A stretch of DNA of 64,000 nucleotides from Chloranthus sessilifolius (Eukaryota > Streptophyta > Magnoliopsida > Chloranthales > Chloranthaceae): the NCBI GenBank assembly GCA_021018995.1, contig CM037585.1, positions 71,550,646 through 71,614,645 of the forward strand, read 5' to 3'. Under the pieces are notes generated by a model, which was given only the letters and a program-made list of their open reading frames with translations, was not told the DNA's origin and made no database searches. Both the position numbers and the translations under genes were made by a program. Positions 32,830 to 43,245 of this stretch are shown here, in pieces. The stretch's first letter is position 1, and every line of letters begins with the position of its first letter.

Positions 32830-33030
32830 AATAGATCGTAGTTAGACTTTTCTTTCCTTTCCACTTCTTCTCTTGTCATTGTAATTACAGTTGTACATTT
32901 CTTTCTAAGATAATAGAATTTCTTTTTGTATATTGCTTTGTGTATATTGTCTGTGTGTTTACTTTTTTCTTCATGACTATTACCCTGCACTTTCTGACCT
33001 TTGAACCAGTGAGGACACTGCTCCTCATGG

Positions 33031-33040
33031 TTTGGGGGTG
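33031..33040 (+). other. Internal polypurine-tract-like motif
   Basis: TTTGGGGGTG followed by TGG is the same word as the 3' PPT of the complete minus-strand element (38624-38633). Here it lies about 200 bases after ORF3 and 1.6 kb before the end of the tail. The same internal word is at 40146-40155 and 63986-63995 on the minus strand. Confidence 0.65.
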
Positions 33041-34635
33041 TGGCAGGGTATGTCTGCCAATAAAATAGTTAACTTTAGTGGAGTAGTGGTGGTGTAATTG
33101 GGATGAATAAAGTTGATTTTCACCTAACTTACTGCAATGAGGAAATTTGTCAAAAAATTAAAATATTTTTGCAGACATTTCGAAATTGAAAATGTTAAAA
33201 TCTTGGCACCACCATGAAGCTAATATCAGAAATGTTAAATTAGTACCTAGTAAACCTAAGAGGAGAGAAAAAGGTGAAAATACACTCTATGAGTTAAAAA
33301 GAAGACTATATCTAGTGAGATTTGGGCCCATCAATTTCTATTGAAGAGTGTTTTGGTATTTTTTCTGCTCTAAGGTTTGATTGACTCAACACTTGCTACT
33401 AGAAGTTAGGCACCTCTAAATAAAAACTGGTTGACAGCACTCATGACACCAAGGAAATGATTCAAGGCCCTCATTTGGATAGTTTGAGCCTAAAAACCCA
33501 ACCTTTGGAAACTGCCCTTTTGCATACTCTCTTTGAGCCTCAAAAAGTCCTATTTTTCTTTAACAAACACTGGAGTACTTACACCTTAACCTCATGACCT
33601 GATTCAACCTTACCCTCACTCTGAGAATTCAGAAGGTAAAGGAGGAGTTGAAGGTAGTGAGAGTGGTCCAACATTTGGTAGAAGGAGAAGAAAAGTACCC
33701 TATGAATAATAGTGTGTTGGTGGTATTTGTATGGCAGTTCATCATAAAAATCCTAAAAATAAAAAGAAGAAAAATAATAAAAAGAGAAATAGGAAGAGAA
33801 GTTTGGAGAAGAACATCATCTGAAAATTGAAAAGAAGAGAAGCTGGCCACTTTGAATCTGAAATAAAAAATATCAAGGGAGATGAAGTATGCTGAATGAA
33901 ATGAAGGTAGTGAAGTCATGAGTCACTCCTTACCTTGCTGATTTCTCAATTTTGATTTCCTTTTTTTTTACCCCTTCATTCTTTACATCCCTCACCCATA
34001 AGCCACTTTACAACCCATTCAAAAGACCTTGAAGATCCAAAGTGAAATGAGCTGTCAGGAGGAGATGAGGGAGTGCCTAATCTATGGTGAAAAGTCATGA
34101 GGATGTCAGAAATTAGAAGCTTTACCTATGCTCATGCTTGCAGGCCCATTTGGGGTCTGTAACTGCTCTTGAGCTGCTTTAAATGTGAACACCCCTAGAT
34201 ATTCATTGTTGAGAGATAGCCCTGGTGAGAATTGGGTCTGACTTGTAGCTTCATTGGGGTTGTATCCAATCTGACTTTTGAATTTAAGGCAAGCTTGGTA
34301 CTGATATGTGCACATTGAATTTCTAATGTAAAATGATTGGTGGAAATGCAAACACATGCAAAAAAAATCTTTGAGTTTTAAAAGGCCTGCATTACTGCTA
34401 CAAGTCCCTCTGAATTCTAAAGGAAAGTGGATTGATGCTTTATTCATTGAAATTTGTTTTGCCATTGACTACACCACTTTTAACTATTTTTATTGTGATG
34501 TTTGTGGGTATCTTCACTGAAAACTCTCAGGAGACTTCACTCCTCCACTAGGGATCACCTAGGGGTTTAAAAGGCTTGGTGCATATGCTAAATGTACCTG
34601 TGATCCCTATGAAAGTGGCATTTAATTAGTGTTTC
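33041..34635 (+). mobile_element. Conserved 3' tail of Athila-type copy 2
   Basis: This non-coding tail is homologous, in opposite orientation, to 38634-40145 and 62452-63985. Shared landmarks include GCCAATAAAMTAGTT at its start and the block GATCACCTAGGGGTTTAAAAGGC near its end. Homology stops at AAAGTGGCATTT (34612-34623), after which a few tens of unmatched bases lead into Tat-type gag. In the complete element the PPT and 3' LTR come about 60 bases later; here they are missing. Confidence 0.82.
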
Positions 34636-34644
34636 AAGAATAGT

Positions 34645-35586
34645 ACATATACAACATCGATATCGAGCCTCACAAATCTGATTTGGCTCGATTAAAACAA
34701 AAGTCTGATGAAACATTCAATGAATATCTTGAAAGGTGGAGGGCCCTAGCTGCCCAGGTGAGGAACCACATCCCAAATGAGGAACAAATCGAAATGATCT
34801 CAAAAATAGCATTGCCAGTTATATCTGACTTTCTGGTGTACCAGCAGTAAGCTAGCTTTGCTAACCTAGTGAGAAATGCCAGCCGCTGCGAAGACGCAAT
34901 GAGAGAAGGATGTTTGAATAAAGCTATGGCTAGTGGGGCCCACAAATTCACAGAATAAAGGAATGAGAGAAGAACAGCAGCAGAGGTCCAAGCAATAATG
35001 ACCTCACAACCCACCACCAGCATAGCACATCTCCAATTTGCGATAGCACAATAGGCACCTACACAGGCAGAGCCAACACAGCGGCACAACAATGGTCCAG
35101 GGGCATAGATGAACCCCAAGCAAAGAAGAGCCTGATTTAACTGAGTGTTCACACCTTTGGGGCAATCATTGAATGTACTTTTGCCCTTGCTAATTGAAAA
35201 GGGTTTGGTTACTCCATTCCAGCCATGACCTCCACCAAATCCACTCGAGGAACTGCAATCCAAGCACACACTGCAACTTCCACCATGGTCCAAGGTATCC
35301 GACCGATCACTGCTTTCCTCCAAAGCACGCGATACAAGACCTAATTAAAGCAGGAAAAATCATCCCTCTGGCACCCCTCAAGCCAATCCTCATGCCAATA
35401 TCCTTCAAGCGTCGTTGTTGCCACACCTACAAGGAGGGATGGGCCTAAGGCCCAACATTAACTTTGTAGAAGAGGATATGGAAGAATTTGACCCTTCAGA
35501 ATACATCACCACAAGGGAATGCTTTGTATCCCCTGGCAACAACATTAGGAGAATGGAATGATAGGAGTAATCGAGCCCTTGAAAAT
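34645..35586 (+). pseudogene. gag fragment of Tat/Ogre-type element (left of insertion)
   Basis: Plus-strand capsid sequence reads SDLARLKQKSDETFNEYLER and ALAAQVRNHIPNEEQ (34670-34790), then stops. A second frame carries the zinc-knuckle-like CNFHHGPRYPTDHC followed by KHAIQDLIKAGKI (35260-35360), typical of Tat-lineage gag. A further in-register piece reads INFVEEDMEEFDPSEYI (35456-35510). The sequence is interrupted at 35587 by the solo LTR. The N-terminal gag half and 5' LTR are absent. Confidence 0.82.
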
Positions 35587-35919
35587 TATTATTCACTGAA
35601 AAGTACCTCTTTTTACCTCTTAACCTAGCCTTTGCTGAACCTTGAAGCTCACTAATAATCCTTTGTTAAGTGTGTTTTGTAGTTAGTAATAAACTGTGTA
35701 GCTAAATAGAAAATCCCTGCTTATTGGTCCAAAGAAGAGAAAGAAAACATGCAAAGATGACAGCTGAGCCAAAGCCTAATGGAACACCCTGGTAGTGCTC
35801 ACCGTGGTGACTCATTTACTGGTCATCATTAACCAAAAGTCTAGCAGATGAAAGAAGTTAAATGAGAATAGAGGAAGTTGTAACAGCAGCAAGTTCAATG
35901 CATCAAAGAATCAAAAGAC

Positions 35920-36480
35920 TCATCTCGCAGAGTTGAGGAGCTCCCTCGCAGAGCTAAGGATGCGTGGAAGCTACCCTCGCACAGATAGGATGCACAGTCA
36001 AGAGGAGAGTAGTAAAGACATTGCGAAGATCTCGCATCTTAAGACCCTTAGAATTTGTGCTCGTGAAGCTCTCGCGGAGATCGAGCCTTAAAGCAACCAC
36101 ACGCAGAACATAACAAGTCCACATGCATAAAGAATAGTTTGTCACCTCACGGAGTTCTCGCAAAGCCCTGGAAGAGAGAGACGCCTAGAATTTTCCTTGT
36201 GCAGCTCGCGTGCACTCTGAAGCCTAACCAGTTACTATGCGAGCGCAAGAGCCTACCTGCGTGAGTATCCAGCGAGAGAGAACTTTTGAAGCTCTACTGT
36301 GCAAGAAATCTAGGTGTTCCTAAATCTCCTCCACGACAGCATTACAACGCAAAGCAACTGCGCGATCAACTGAAGCCCTACTGTGTGAATGAATAAACCT
36401 CCTAAGCCAAATGCTCCTCCGCCAAGGCAAAGCAACTGCGCGAGTGAATTAATGCAGATGCCAGCCTCGCAAAGCTCAGG
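35920..36480 (+). repeat. CpG motif array in the split solo LTR
   Basis: CTCGCAGAG, CCTCGCACAG, GCTCTCGCGGAG, TTCTCGCAAAG, TGCGCGATC, CTGCGCGAG and CCTCGCAAAG are among about 18 words in 560 bases. It is the same flavour as the copy 1 and copy 2 arrays, with different spacing. Confidence 0.72.
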
Positions 36481-36520
36481 CTCTCCACTTCCTCAAGGAC
36501 CTTTTAGGAATTTCCCAAGG

Positions 36521-36525
36521 CTAGG
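36521..36525. other. Target-site duplication of minus-strand element (left copy)
   Basis: ctagg immediately precedes TGTTGGGATA at 36526; the identical ctagg is at 49421-49425 after ...CTTAACA. This is a perfect 5-bp TSD. Confidence 0.95.
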
Positions 36526-37645
36526 TGTTGGGATATTTGCCTACCCTCAAATGAGGGTCTAAAATTATCAATAAAACTAGGCAGACATACTCATACAGAC
36601 CTGCAAGTATGAAGGATCTATTGTAGCAAGCTTTAAAAGAATGGCAAGTAAGGGAATGTCCACAGGGAGGCTGTTTAGAAATATGATAAATCTTCATATC
36701 TGTAAGAGATCTGGCACCCTAGCTATCTCTACTTTAGTTAAAAGACAGGGGAGAGGTTTGAAATGAGTTGTCACTTAAACTAGACTATAATTAAAATGCA
36801 GATTATTTTAGATTGAATCTAGAGCCTCAGATCTTGCAGATGGATTGTTTAAAAACTTAGAAAATGGAGAAGAACAGCTTGGAGGTTGTCTTCACTGCAA
36901 TCAGGTTGAGCTAAGCACACATGTGGGTTTAAAAGTTAAGTCCCTCACCGCCACAAGCACAAACTCAAGTAGGTATAAATTTCACTCCAAATCACAGGAT
37001 CCACATGGTCGTAAGGCTATGATATGTCCACTTTAATGGTCACAGACCATCCTAGAGACTTTATCGAATCCATGGATTGCAATGGATGAATCCAATTGAG
37101 GCCTGAGCTTAGATTTACCTTAAGGTTATGATCTGTCCACTTTAATGGTCACAGACCATCCTAGAGATCTCCTACAAAGCCAAAGCCTCAATAAGAACAA
37201 TTAAAACTACTACAGATGATGCAATTTCTAGGTCACAAACACAGGAAATTACAGGGATATCAGATCCAGGGAATTCAGATGATATCCAAGAGGTCTACCA
37301 GTTAAGTGGGTGAGCTGATCACGCAACTCCTCTACACAAATCCGATCGAGCACCACAAGGAATCAAAAGAGCTTTAAATCTAATTAAAACATTAAAAACA
37401 ACATTTAAATTGCAAACAAGGTCACTCTTACAATGGAATGCTCTCAGATCTGTAGTCTGTGCAGCAATTAACCCCAGCAACACTCTTAACCTTACCCAAT
37501 TATAGATCTAACTCACTCCTTGCTGCTCCTAGGGATTTAGCCAACCATGGTTGGGCTAAAGGAGGGAAATGGAATCTCACTGCAAGCTCTAATCTCTGGA
37601 AAATTACTCAGAATTTCACTCCCCCCAATGGCAATTGGGGATCTC

Positions 37646-37653
37646 TATATATA
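37646..37653 (-). promoter_or_regulatory. TATA box of minus-strand LTR (3' copy)
   Basis: TATATATA (same on both strands) lies about 210 bases downstream, in element sense, of the motif array. The same word is at 48401-48408 in the other LTR. Confidence 0.6.
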
Positions 37654-37862
37654 GCTTTCTCCTCTATTTTTCTCGCCAAAAATCCCTTCTAGAAGGTCGT
37701 CAGAGTTTGTTAGAGCTCTGTTAAAGCACGTGGGTCGGTTAGGGCTTTCTAGGGTATCTTTTAAAACATCTCATCGGTCACCAAAGTTCCTCAATTTGTG
37801 TGCAACAGGTCACCAAGTCTCAGCGTGTGCATAGCATAGTTTCTTAGAAGTTCAGCACACGA

Positions 37863-38406
37863 TTTCGACAGGTTGGAGAAGCTTTCGACAGGATAAAAGT
37901 AAGCTTGTAGTTCCTTTCGATAGGTTCCCTAGTCTCTTCGATAGGTACCGATAGGATGAGTTTTCTCTTTGAAGCTTCAGGGTCCTCGGTAATATCCGGG
38001 TATTCGATAGGTTGGTGTAGCGATTCGATAGGTCTAGGGTCCTTTTTCGATAGGTTGGCTCTCATTCCTATCGAAAGGCTTAAGCATCCTTCGATAGGTT
38101 CAATTTCAGCATCTTCATTTCGATAGGTTCAGGGAGCCTTCGATAGGTTGGAATCGAGCATTTTAGTCCTTTTGCTAGGTTCTCAGATCCGTTCGATAGG
38201 TTCCTTTGACACTTCAGGCAAGTTTTTGATAGGATAGTTTCTTCTTTCCTTTCTTTGCTCGATAGGTTCTGAAATCCTATCGAACTATAATGAATGCATC
38301 CTTCTTCTGCCTTCGAATCCTATCGAACCCTTCTCCAACTGCATGAATTCTTTCCTTTTAATCCTCAGCTCCTATCGAAGTCTTCAGACATCCTCTCGAT
38401 AGGATG
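37863..38406 (-). repeat. CCTATCGAA motif array, 3' LTR
   Basis: About 18 copies of TTCGATAGG or TTCGACAGG (plus strand; element sense CCTATCGAA) occur in 544 bases: near 37863, 37883, 37914, 37937, 37999, 38023, 38047, 38089, 38117, 38138, 38192, 38258, with the opposite orientation CCTATCGAA near 38071, 38275, 38317, 38371. The 12-base core TTCGATAGGTTC is often exact. Intervening sequence is non-repetitive. Confidence 0.85.
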
Positions 38407-38623
38407 TTTTAGACCTATCTTTACTTCTTTCTCCCTGTTATGTTGTTGGGTCTGCATTATGCTGAGAGATGACTTCTTTGTGAGCATTCTTAAGTGGTTT
38501 GCTGCATTATTACCAGCTTTCCCTACTATCTACAAAATGTACTTAACAGGCTTATTAGTGTGCTCCCAGACCCATGAAAGGTCAGGTTAAAGGGTGCAAA
38601 GTGGCATTTTTCACCACTTAACA

Positions 38624-38633
38624 CACCCCCAAA
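38624..38633 (-). other. Polypurine tract of minus-strand element
   Basis: On the minus strand TTTGGGGGTG directly abuts the 3' LTR start TGTTAAG. This is the priming site for plus-strand DNA synthesis. Confidence 0.9.
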
Positions 38634-40145
38634 CCTAAGCTTTACTAGTCCCTGAGCAAAGGAGAATTCAAAGAAAAATAAAATGCCACTTTCGTAGGGA
38701 TCACAGATGCATTTAGCACATGCACCAAGCCTTTTAAACCCCTAGGTGATCCCTAGTGGAGGAGTGAAGTCTCCTGAGGGTTTTCAGTGAAGGTACCCAC
38801 AAACTTCTCCAATATAACTTAGATAATAATAGTGTAACCTGTTAAAGCAGAATTTAAGTACATCAAATAAATTCACATCATGCCCATCCATTAAAGGAAA
38901 TTCAACAGAAAGACATCCATTTGGAAATATGAAAGTTTGCTAAAATCTCTCCATCATCACTCAGTTTGTGTCCAGACATTTCTTCTGAAATTTTATGCAT
39001 AACTCACCATCAATTTGAGGATCCTACTTAAATACTTCCCCCATCAACTGGATTTCAGACCCAAGTCTCACCAGGGCTGTTCACTCATTAGTACAAAGAA
39101 GAGGGATAAATCATATCGCTCAGCTCAAGAGCAATTACAGCCTCAAATAAGACTGCAAGCAGGAGCGTAGGCATTGCTTGAATTTCTGACTTTTCCAGCT
39201 CAATCCACATGACAGCTCAATCCACTTTTAGATCAGTAAGGTCTTTTTATTGGGTTGTAATGTGGCTTAGGGATGAGGTTTGTGGAGGAACAAAAGGGCT
39301 AACAGAGTTCAAAATTGAGAAATCAGTAAAGGTAAGGAGGTGATTCATGACTTCACCTTCTTTAATTCAGAACCTCTTTACTGTCTTTTTGAATCTTCAG
39401 AACCAAAATGGCCGGCTTCATCTCTTCCTTTTACTTTATTTCTTTTTCTTTCTCTCTCTTTTTTTTTTTTTTTTATGCGTAATACCACAAATACCACCAA
39501 CTGTGTTTTTCTTTCTTTCAACCTGATTTAGGACCTTTCTCCTCCTTCCTCTTCCTGATTTCTCAGATTGAGGATGAACTGAAATAGGTCAAGAGGTTTT
39601 GGGTTTTGAATTTCTAGTTTTCATCAAAGAAAATTGGGGCTTTTAAGGCTCAAGTGGTGTGCATCAAGGGCAGTTCATTCAAGGGCAGTTCAAAGGTGGG
39701 GAATTTTAGACTCAAACTGTCCAAAGGATGGCCTTACTTCACATCTTCAATGCCCTAGGTGCTGTCAAGTTGTTTCAACTCGGATTTGCCTAACTTCTAG
39801 TGATCCAGATTAGGTCCAGTCAGCTTTCAAAGCAGAAGAAGTTGCCAAGACACTCTTCATAGAAAGTTTTCAGGCCTAATTCTCACTGGGTATGGCCTTC
39901 CATCTAATTTCTTGGGAGTATCTTCACAGTCTCTTCTCGTTGCTGGTTTGTCACACATTAAAAACTTTCTTCAAAAATTCTTGACATTTTCTTCATGAAA
40001 AATGTTAAAACTTCAGCTTACTTCAATTGCAAATAGTTTTTAAAGTTTCCTTAACAACAAATATGAGGTGAATTCATTCTTTTTTCGATTATTCCTTTTT
40101 AACTTGGCTACACTAAAATTAACTAGTTTATTGGCATACATGTCA
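38634..40145 (-). mobile_element. Conserved 3' tail of minus-strand element
   Basis: A 1.5-kb non-coding module lies between the internal PPT-like tract (40146-40155) and the real PPT (38624-38633). It is homologous to 33041-34635 (inverted) and 62452-63985 (same orientation). It contains a poly-T run near 39458-39472 and no ORF of note. It is conserved between elements with and without ORF3. Confidence 0.8.
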
Positions 40146-40155
40146 CACCCCCAAA
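40146..40155 (-). other. Internal copy of the polypurine tract
   Basis: The minus strand reads TTAGGTTTGGGGGTGTG here and at the LTR-proximal PPT, a 17-base identical word 1.5 kb apart. The position is comparable to a central PPT. Confidence 0.7.
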
Positions 40156-40434
40156 CCTAAACCAAATAGTGTCCTCACTGTTTTTAGCAGCATGGGTTTA
40201 GTTGTGCAGACATCCAGAGAAAATAAATTGAACAAGAAATAAAATGAGAAACAACAAGTGAAATGAACAAAACATTTTATTATAAATAATCTCAAAACAA
40301 ACATGTGGACAACATCTCCTTTTGGGGAAAAAAAAAAAAAAAACATCCCCCTTAGCTCAGGGATATCCTCAGCCTTTGTTGGGTGGAAGAGGAACTGCAA
40401 GTCAGGGGGGGAAAGAAAAGGAAAAAGAGTGGGA

Positions 40435-40680
40435 TCAGGGGGCTGGGGATTGGGTGGTGGATGATGATGAGGATGACGGAGGGGAGGCAGCCAGTGACTC
40501 GGTCTTCTGCCTCTTCTTCTCCCTCTTTAGGTTTTTCTTTTTCTCATTAGCGAGGATTCGCTGGACCTCATCATATTCATCCTAGAGAAATTGAAGAGGA
40601 TCAGGCTCGACCGGTGGAGGTGGTGGTGGCCAGACTGGGAAGAACTTGATAGGCAACTCTGGAGGTTTGTCGTCGGCCAT
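40435..40680 (-). pseudogene. Small basic third ORF of minus-strand element
   Basis: The ATG at 40680-40678 opens an 81-codon frame ending at TGA 40437-40435, with one in-frame TAG at codon 33. The N-terminal part (MADDKPPELPIKFFPVWPPP) is Pro-rich; then comes a charged helix-like DEYDEVQRILANEKKK, then KREKKRQK and a Ser/Pro-rich end. It sits where copy 2 has its 3-kb ORF3, just downstream of the motif array and a TTAAATATT box (about 40746-40754). I do not recognise the product. It may be a remnant N-terminus of a third ORF or a distinct small nuclear protein; it is uncertain that it was ever translated. Confidence 0.45.
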
Positions 40681-40989
40681 GAGTGGGGGCTGGAAGAGTT
40701 GGGTAGGTTAGGGTGGAATGGATGTGGAAGGAGTGGACGAAGCAAATATTTAAGGTGCATGGGCGTTGGAATATGAAATGATGCAATAAAAGTGGCGCAA
40801 TCGTCGAGGCGTGGGAATTGAAAATGAATGGCGGGAATACAGGGGGTGGCGGTCGCTGGGTGGGAATTGGAGCGTGGATTGCATGAGGGACTAAATTTAG
40901 GAGGGAAGATTAAGTTAAGGTGGCATGCGCCATAAATACTGAAGCACTGAGAGAGGGTTAGGCATTCGGGAGGTGCACAGGACAAGACT

Positions 40990-41320
40990 ACCTTATCGAT
41001 ACGGGTGTGAAAAACGATTTCAATAGGATGACGAGAATGGTGGCGATAGGTCAATGTGTCCTATCGAAGGCTTGGCAATCAAAGCTTACAAAAGGTATAA
41101 TTCGATAGGATCTCAACAGGTGGAATCTTACTTTCGATAGGTTGGAATTTGACACGATTCGTCATTTCGATAGGTTCCGATAGGTACATAGAACCTATCG
41201 AAAAGTGTCTGTTGCCATATTTAACCTATCGAGGGGTTGGTTTCACCTATCGTCAAGGCTTAGTGCCCCTCGAAAATGTCTAGAATCCTATCGAAATCAT
41301 CAACCATCTTATCGAAGTGT
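40990..41320 (-). repeat. Internal CCTATCGAA motif array between pol and third ORF
   Basis: About 13 copies of the LTR motif occur in 330 bases (CCTATCGAA, TTCGATAGG, TTCCGATAGGTAC, ACCTATCGAGG, CTTATCGAAG), in both orientations. This is inside the element, 140 bases past the pol end at 41458, so it is not LTR sequence. It lies upstream (element sense) of the small ORF at 40680. Confidence 0.85.
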
Positions 41321-41457
41321 TCTAAAAGCCAAAAGTTGGATAAATGAGTGTAGGGCTCAGTTTCAGCACCCTGAAAATTTTCCTGCTAAGCCAGCCGTCG
41401 CTTTGTTGATACAAATAAATCACATATATTACATATGATACAAGCCAAAGTCAGCTA

Positions 41458-42417
41458 TCAACCTGGAGGGTCTTGAAGATCAATGTTCTCCTCAGACTCA
41501 CAAATCTTATCCACACACAGTTTGAGCCTCTGGTCATTGACCTTCATGACTCTACCATCTGTAGGGTCCCTGACTTCAACAGCTCCAGATGGGGAAACAT
41601 GTACAACTATGAAGGGTCCATCCCATCTGGACTGCAACTTTCCTAGAAAGAATTTTAATCTAGAATTGAACATCCACACCTTATCATTGGGTTTGAATTC
41701 TTTCCGTAGCAAATGTCTATCGTGGAAGGCTTTGGTCTTCTCTTTGTAGGTCTGAGCATTGGCGTATGCTTCCAATCTGAGCTCCTCCAGCTCAGCTATC
41801 TGTAGTTTCTTGCGTATATCAGCAGAGTTGAAATCAGAATTTATTGCTTTAATAGCCTAGTGTGCTTTGTGTTCCAATTCAACAGGTAAATGGCATGCCT
41901 TGCCATAAACTAGTCTGAATGGGGACATACCTATGGGGGTCTTATAGGTAGTCCTATAAGCCCATAGGGCATCTGTCAATTTCATGGACCAGTCCCTCTT
42001 ATCACTTCTCACAGTCTTCTCTAAAATGTGTTTGATTTCTCTGTTGGAAATCTCTACTTGTCCACTGGTTTGTGGGTGGTAGGGGGTGGCTCCCTTGTGG
42101 GTCACAGAGTACTTTTCTAGCAGCTTATCAAAAGGTTTATTATAGAAGTGGCTTCCCCCATCGCTGATGATGGCTTTGGGGATGCCAAACCTGGAGAAGA
42201 TGTTGTCTTTGAGGAATCTAATGACAACTTTGTGGTCGTTTATCCTTGTAGCTATGGCTTCTACCCATTTGGACACGTAATCCACAGCTACAAGGATGAA
42301 ATTATATCCACAGGAGGGGGGAAATGGTCCCATAAAATCAATACCCCAGACATCAAATAATTCGACCACCAGTATGGGCTGCAAAGGCATGGAATTACTC
42401 TTAGTAATACTTCCCAT
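41458..42417 (-). pseudogene. Integrase core and C-terminus (minus-strand Athila-type element)
   Basis: 42417-41857 encodes the core: [13 protein letters not shown] (first Asp), [12 protein letters not shown] (second Asp) and [14 protein letters not shown] (Glu), so the DDE triad is intact. A stop follows at 41857-41859. The C-terminal part (41775-41458) has the LRKEFKPNDKVWMFNSRLKF and [16 protein letters not shown] blocks typical of the non-chromodomain Athila integrase end. It would join element DNA to the host chromosome. Confidence 0.92.
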
Positions 42418-42450
42418 CTGCTGGCATCGAGGACAAGCTTTGCAATGTTG

Positions 42451-43245
42451 TCAGGCATCTTTGAACAGAGTAGGCCAATAGAAACCACTCTGAAGCACCT
42501 TCGCAGCAATCTTGTTACAACTGAAGTGGCCCCCACAAGCCTGTTCATGACTCATGGTTAAAATGTGGTGGAACTCTATTTCCAGTACACATCTTCGAAT
42601 TACTTGGTCTGAATAATGCTTAAAAAGGTAAGGATCCTCCCATATATAGTGTTTGATCTGGGAGAAAAACAAGTTTCTATCATTCTTGTTCCAATGTGGA
42701 GGGATCCTTTTCACAGCAAGGTAGTTCACGATATTAGCAAACCAAGGCAGGCTCTCTGTTTTGGCAACTTGGATCCTTGATAGATGATTAGCAACCACAT
42801 TCTCCACTCCCTTCTTTTCTTTAATCTCCAAATGGAATTCCTGCAAAAGGAGAATCCATCTAATTAATCTTGCTTTGGCATCCTTCTTAGACAAGTGGTA
42901 TTTCAAGGCTGAGTGGTCAGTGAACGCAGTGATTTTGGAGCCCAACACATAATATTTGAATTTTTCTAAAGCAAAGGCAATGGCTAACAGCTCCTTCTCA
43001 GTCGTGGTGTAATTCAATTGAGCATCAACCATTGATTTATTAGCATATGCCACCACACATGGTGCCTTGTCTCTTCTTTGTCCCAAAACAGCCCCCATAG
43101 CAAAGTCTGATGCATCACAGATCAGCTCAAATGGTAAAGAGAAAACAGGGGCGTGTAGAATAGGGGTTGTAGCCAAGCAAGTTTTCTGCTGCTCAAAAGC
43201 AGCCAGGCAGTCATCATTGAACGCAAAGGGTACCTCTTGGCACAA
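42451..43245 (-). pseudogene. RNase H and integrase zinc finger (minus-strand element)
   Basis: A 264-codon frame shows [34 protein letters not shown] and VVANHLSR; the last motif has Asn where catalytic Asp is expected. The integrase HHCC finger begins with SHEQACGGH; a TGA at 42451-42453 precedes CKACPRC in the next stretch. Upstream RT is in another frame, so the polyprotein is not continuous. Confidence 0.9.

Larger units (their letters stand above)
20495..34635 (+). mobile_element. Athila-type Ty3/gypsy element, copy 2, lacking 3' LTR
   Basis: The order is 5' LTR 20495-22944, PBS 22951-22968, gag from 23286, pol to 28899, motif-bearing spacer, ORF3 29782-32829, internal PPT-like tract 33031-33040 and tail to about 34635. 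The tail then changes abruptly into Tat-type gag, so the 3' PPT and 3' LTR are lost. It inserted into pol of copy 1 (flank gtagg at 20490-20494). This is the best-preserved coding copy, with only two in-frame stops in pol, but two catalytic residues are changed. Confidence 0.9.
35587..36525 (+). repeat. Solo LTR of copy 1/2 family, left part
   Basis: It begins TATTATTCACTGAAAAGTAC, one base off the copy 1 LTR start TGTTATTCACTG. It is homologous to 10149-11225 and contains the CTCGCAGAG/CTCGCG array (35920-36480). At 36526 it is interrupted by the complete minus-strand element and it resumes at 49421. Preceding bases aaaat (35582-35586) pair with aacat (51162-51166) as an imperfect TSD. Tat-type gag on both sides shows that it is solo and not the 3' LTR of copy 2. 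Confidence 0.85.
36526..38623 (-). repeat. 3' LTR of complete minus-strand element
   Basis: 2098 bp. On the plus strand it starts TGTTGGGATATTTGCC and ends CACTTAACA. It contains leader hairpins at 37019-37050 and 37128-37159 (minus sense), TATATATA at 37646-37653 and the CCTATCGAA array at 37863-38406. It is paired with 47278-49420. Confidence 0.95.

Noticed and set aside
32830..33030. 3' LTR of copy 2 starting right after the PPT-like word at 33031
   Set aside because: The following sequence does not match the 5' LTR start TGTTAAGACTTG but matches the internal tail of the complete minus-strand element.
20501..34635. The split LTR at 35587/49421 as the missing 3' LTR of copy 2
   Set aside because: About 0.95 kb of Tat-type gag separates the copy 2 tail from it and Tat-type gag resumes after 51161, so it is a solo LTR in the Tat-type element.
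40328..40342. Poly-A run as the end of a LINE or processed pseudogene
   Set aside because: It lies inside the collinear Athila-type element with no TSD or LINE coding sequence beside it; a simple homopolymer.
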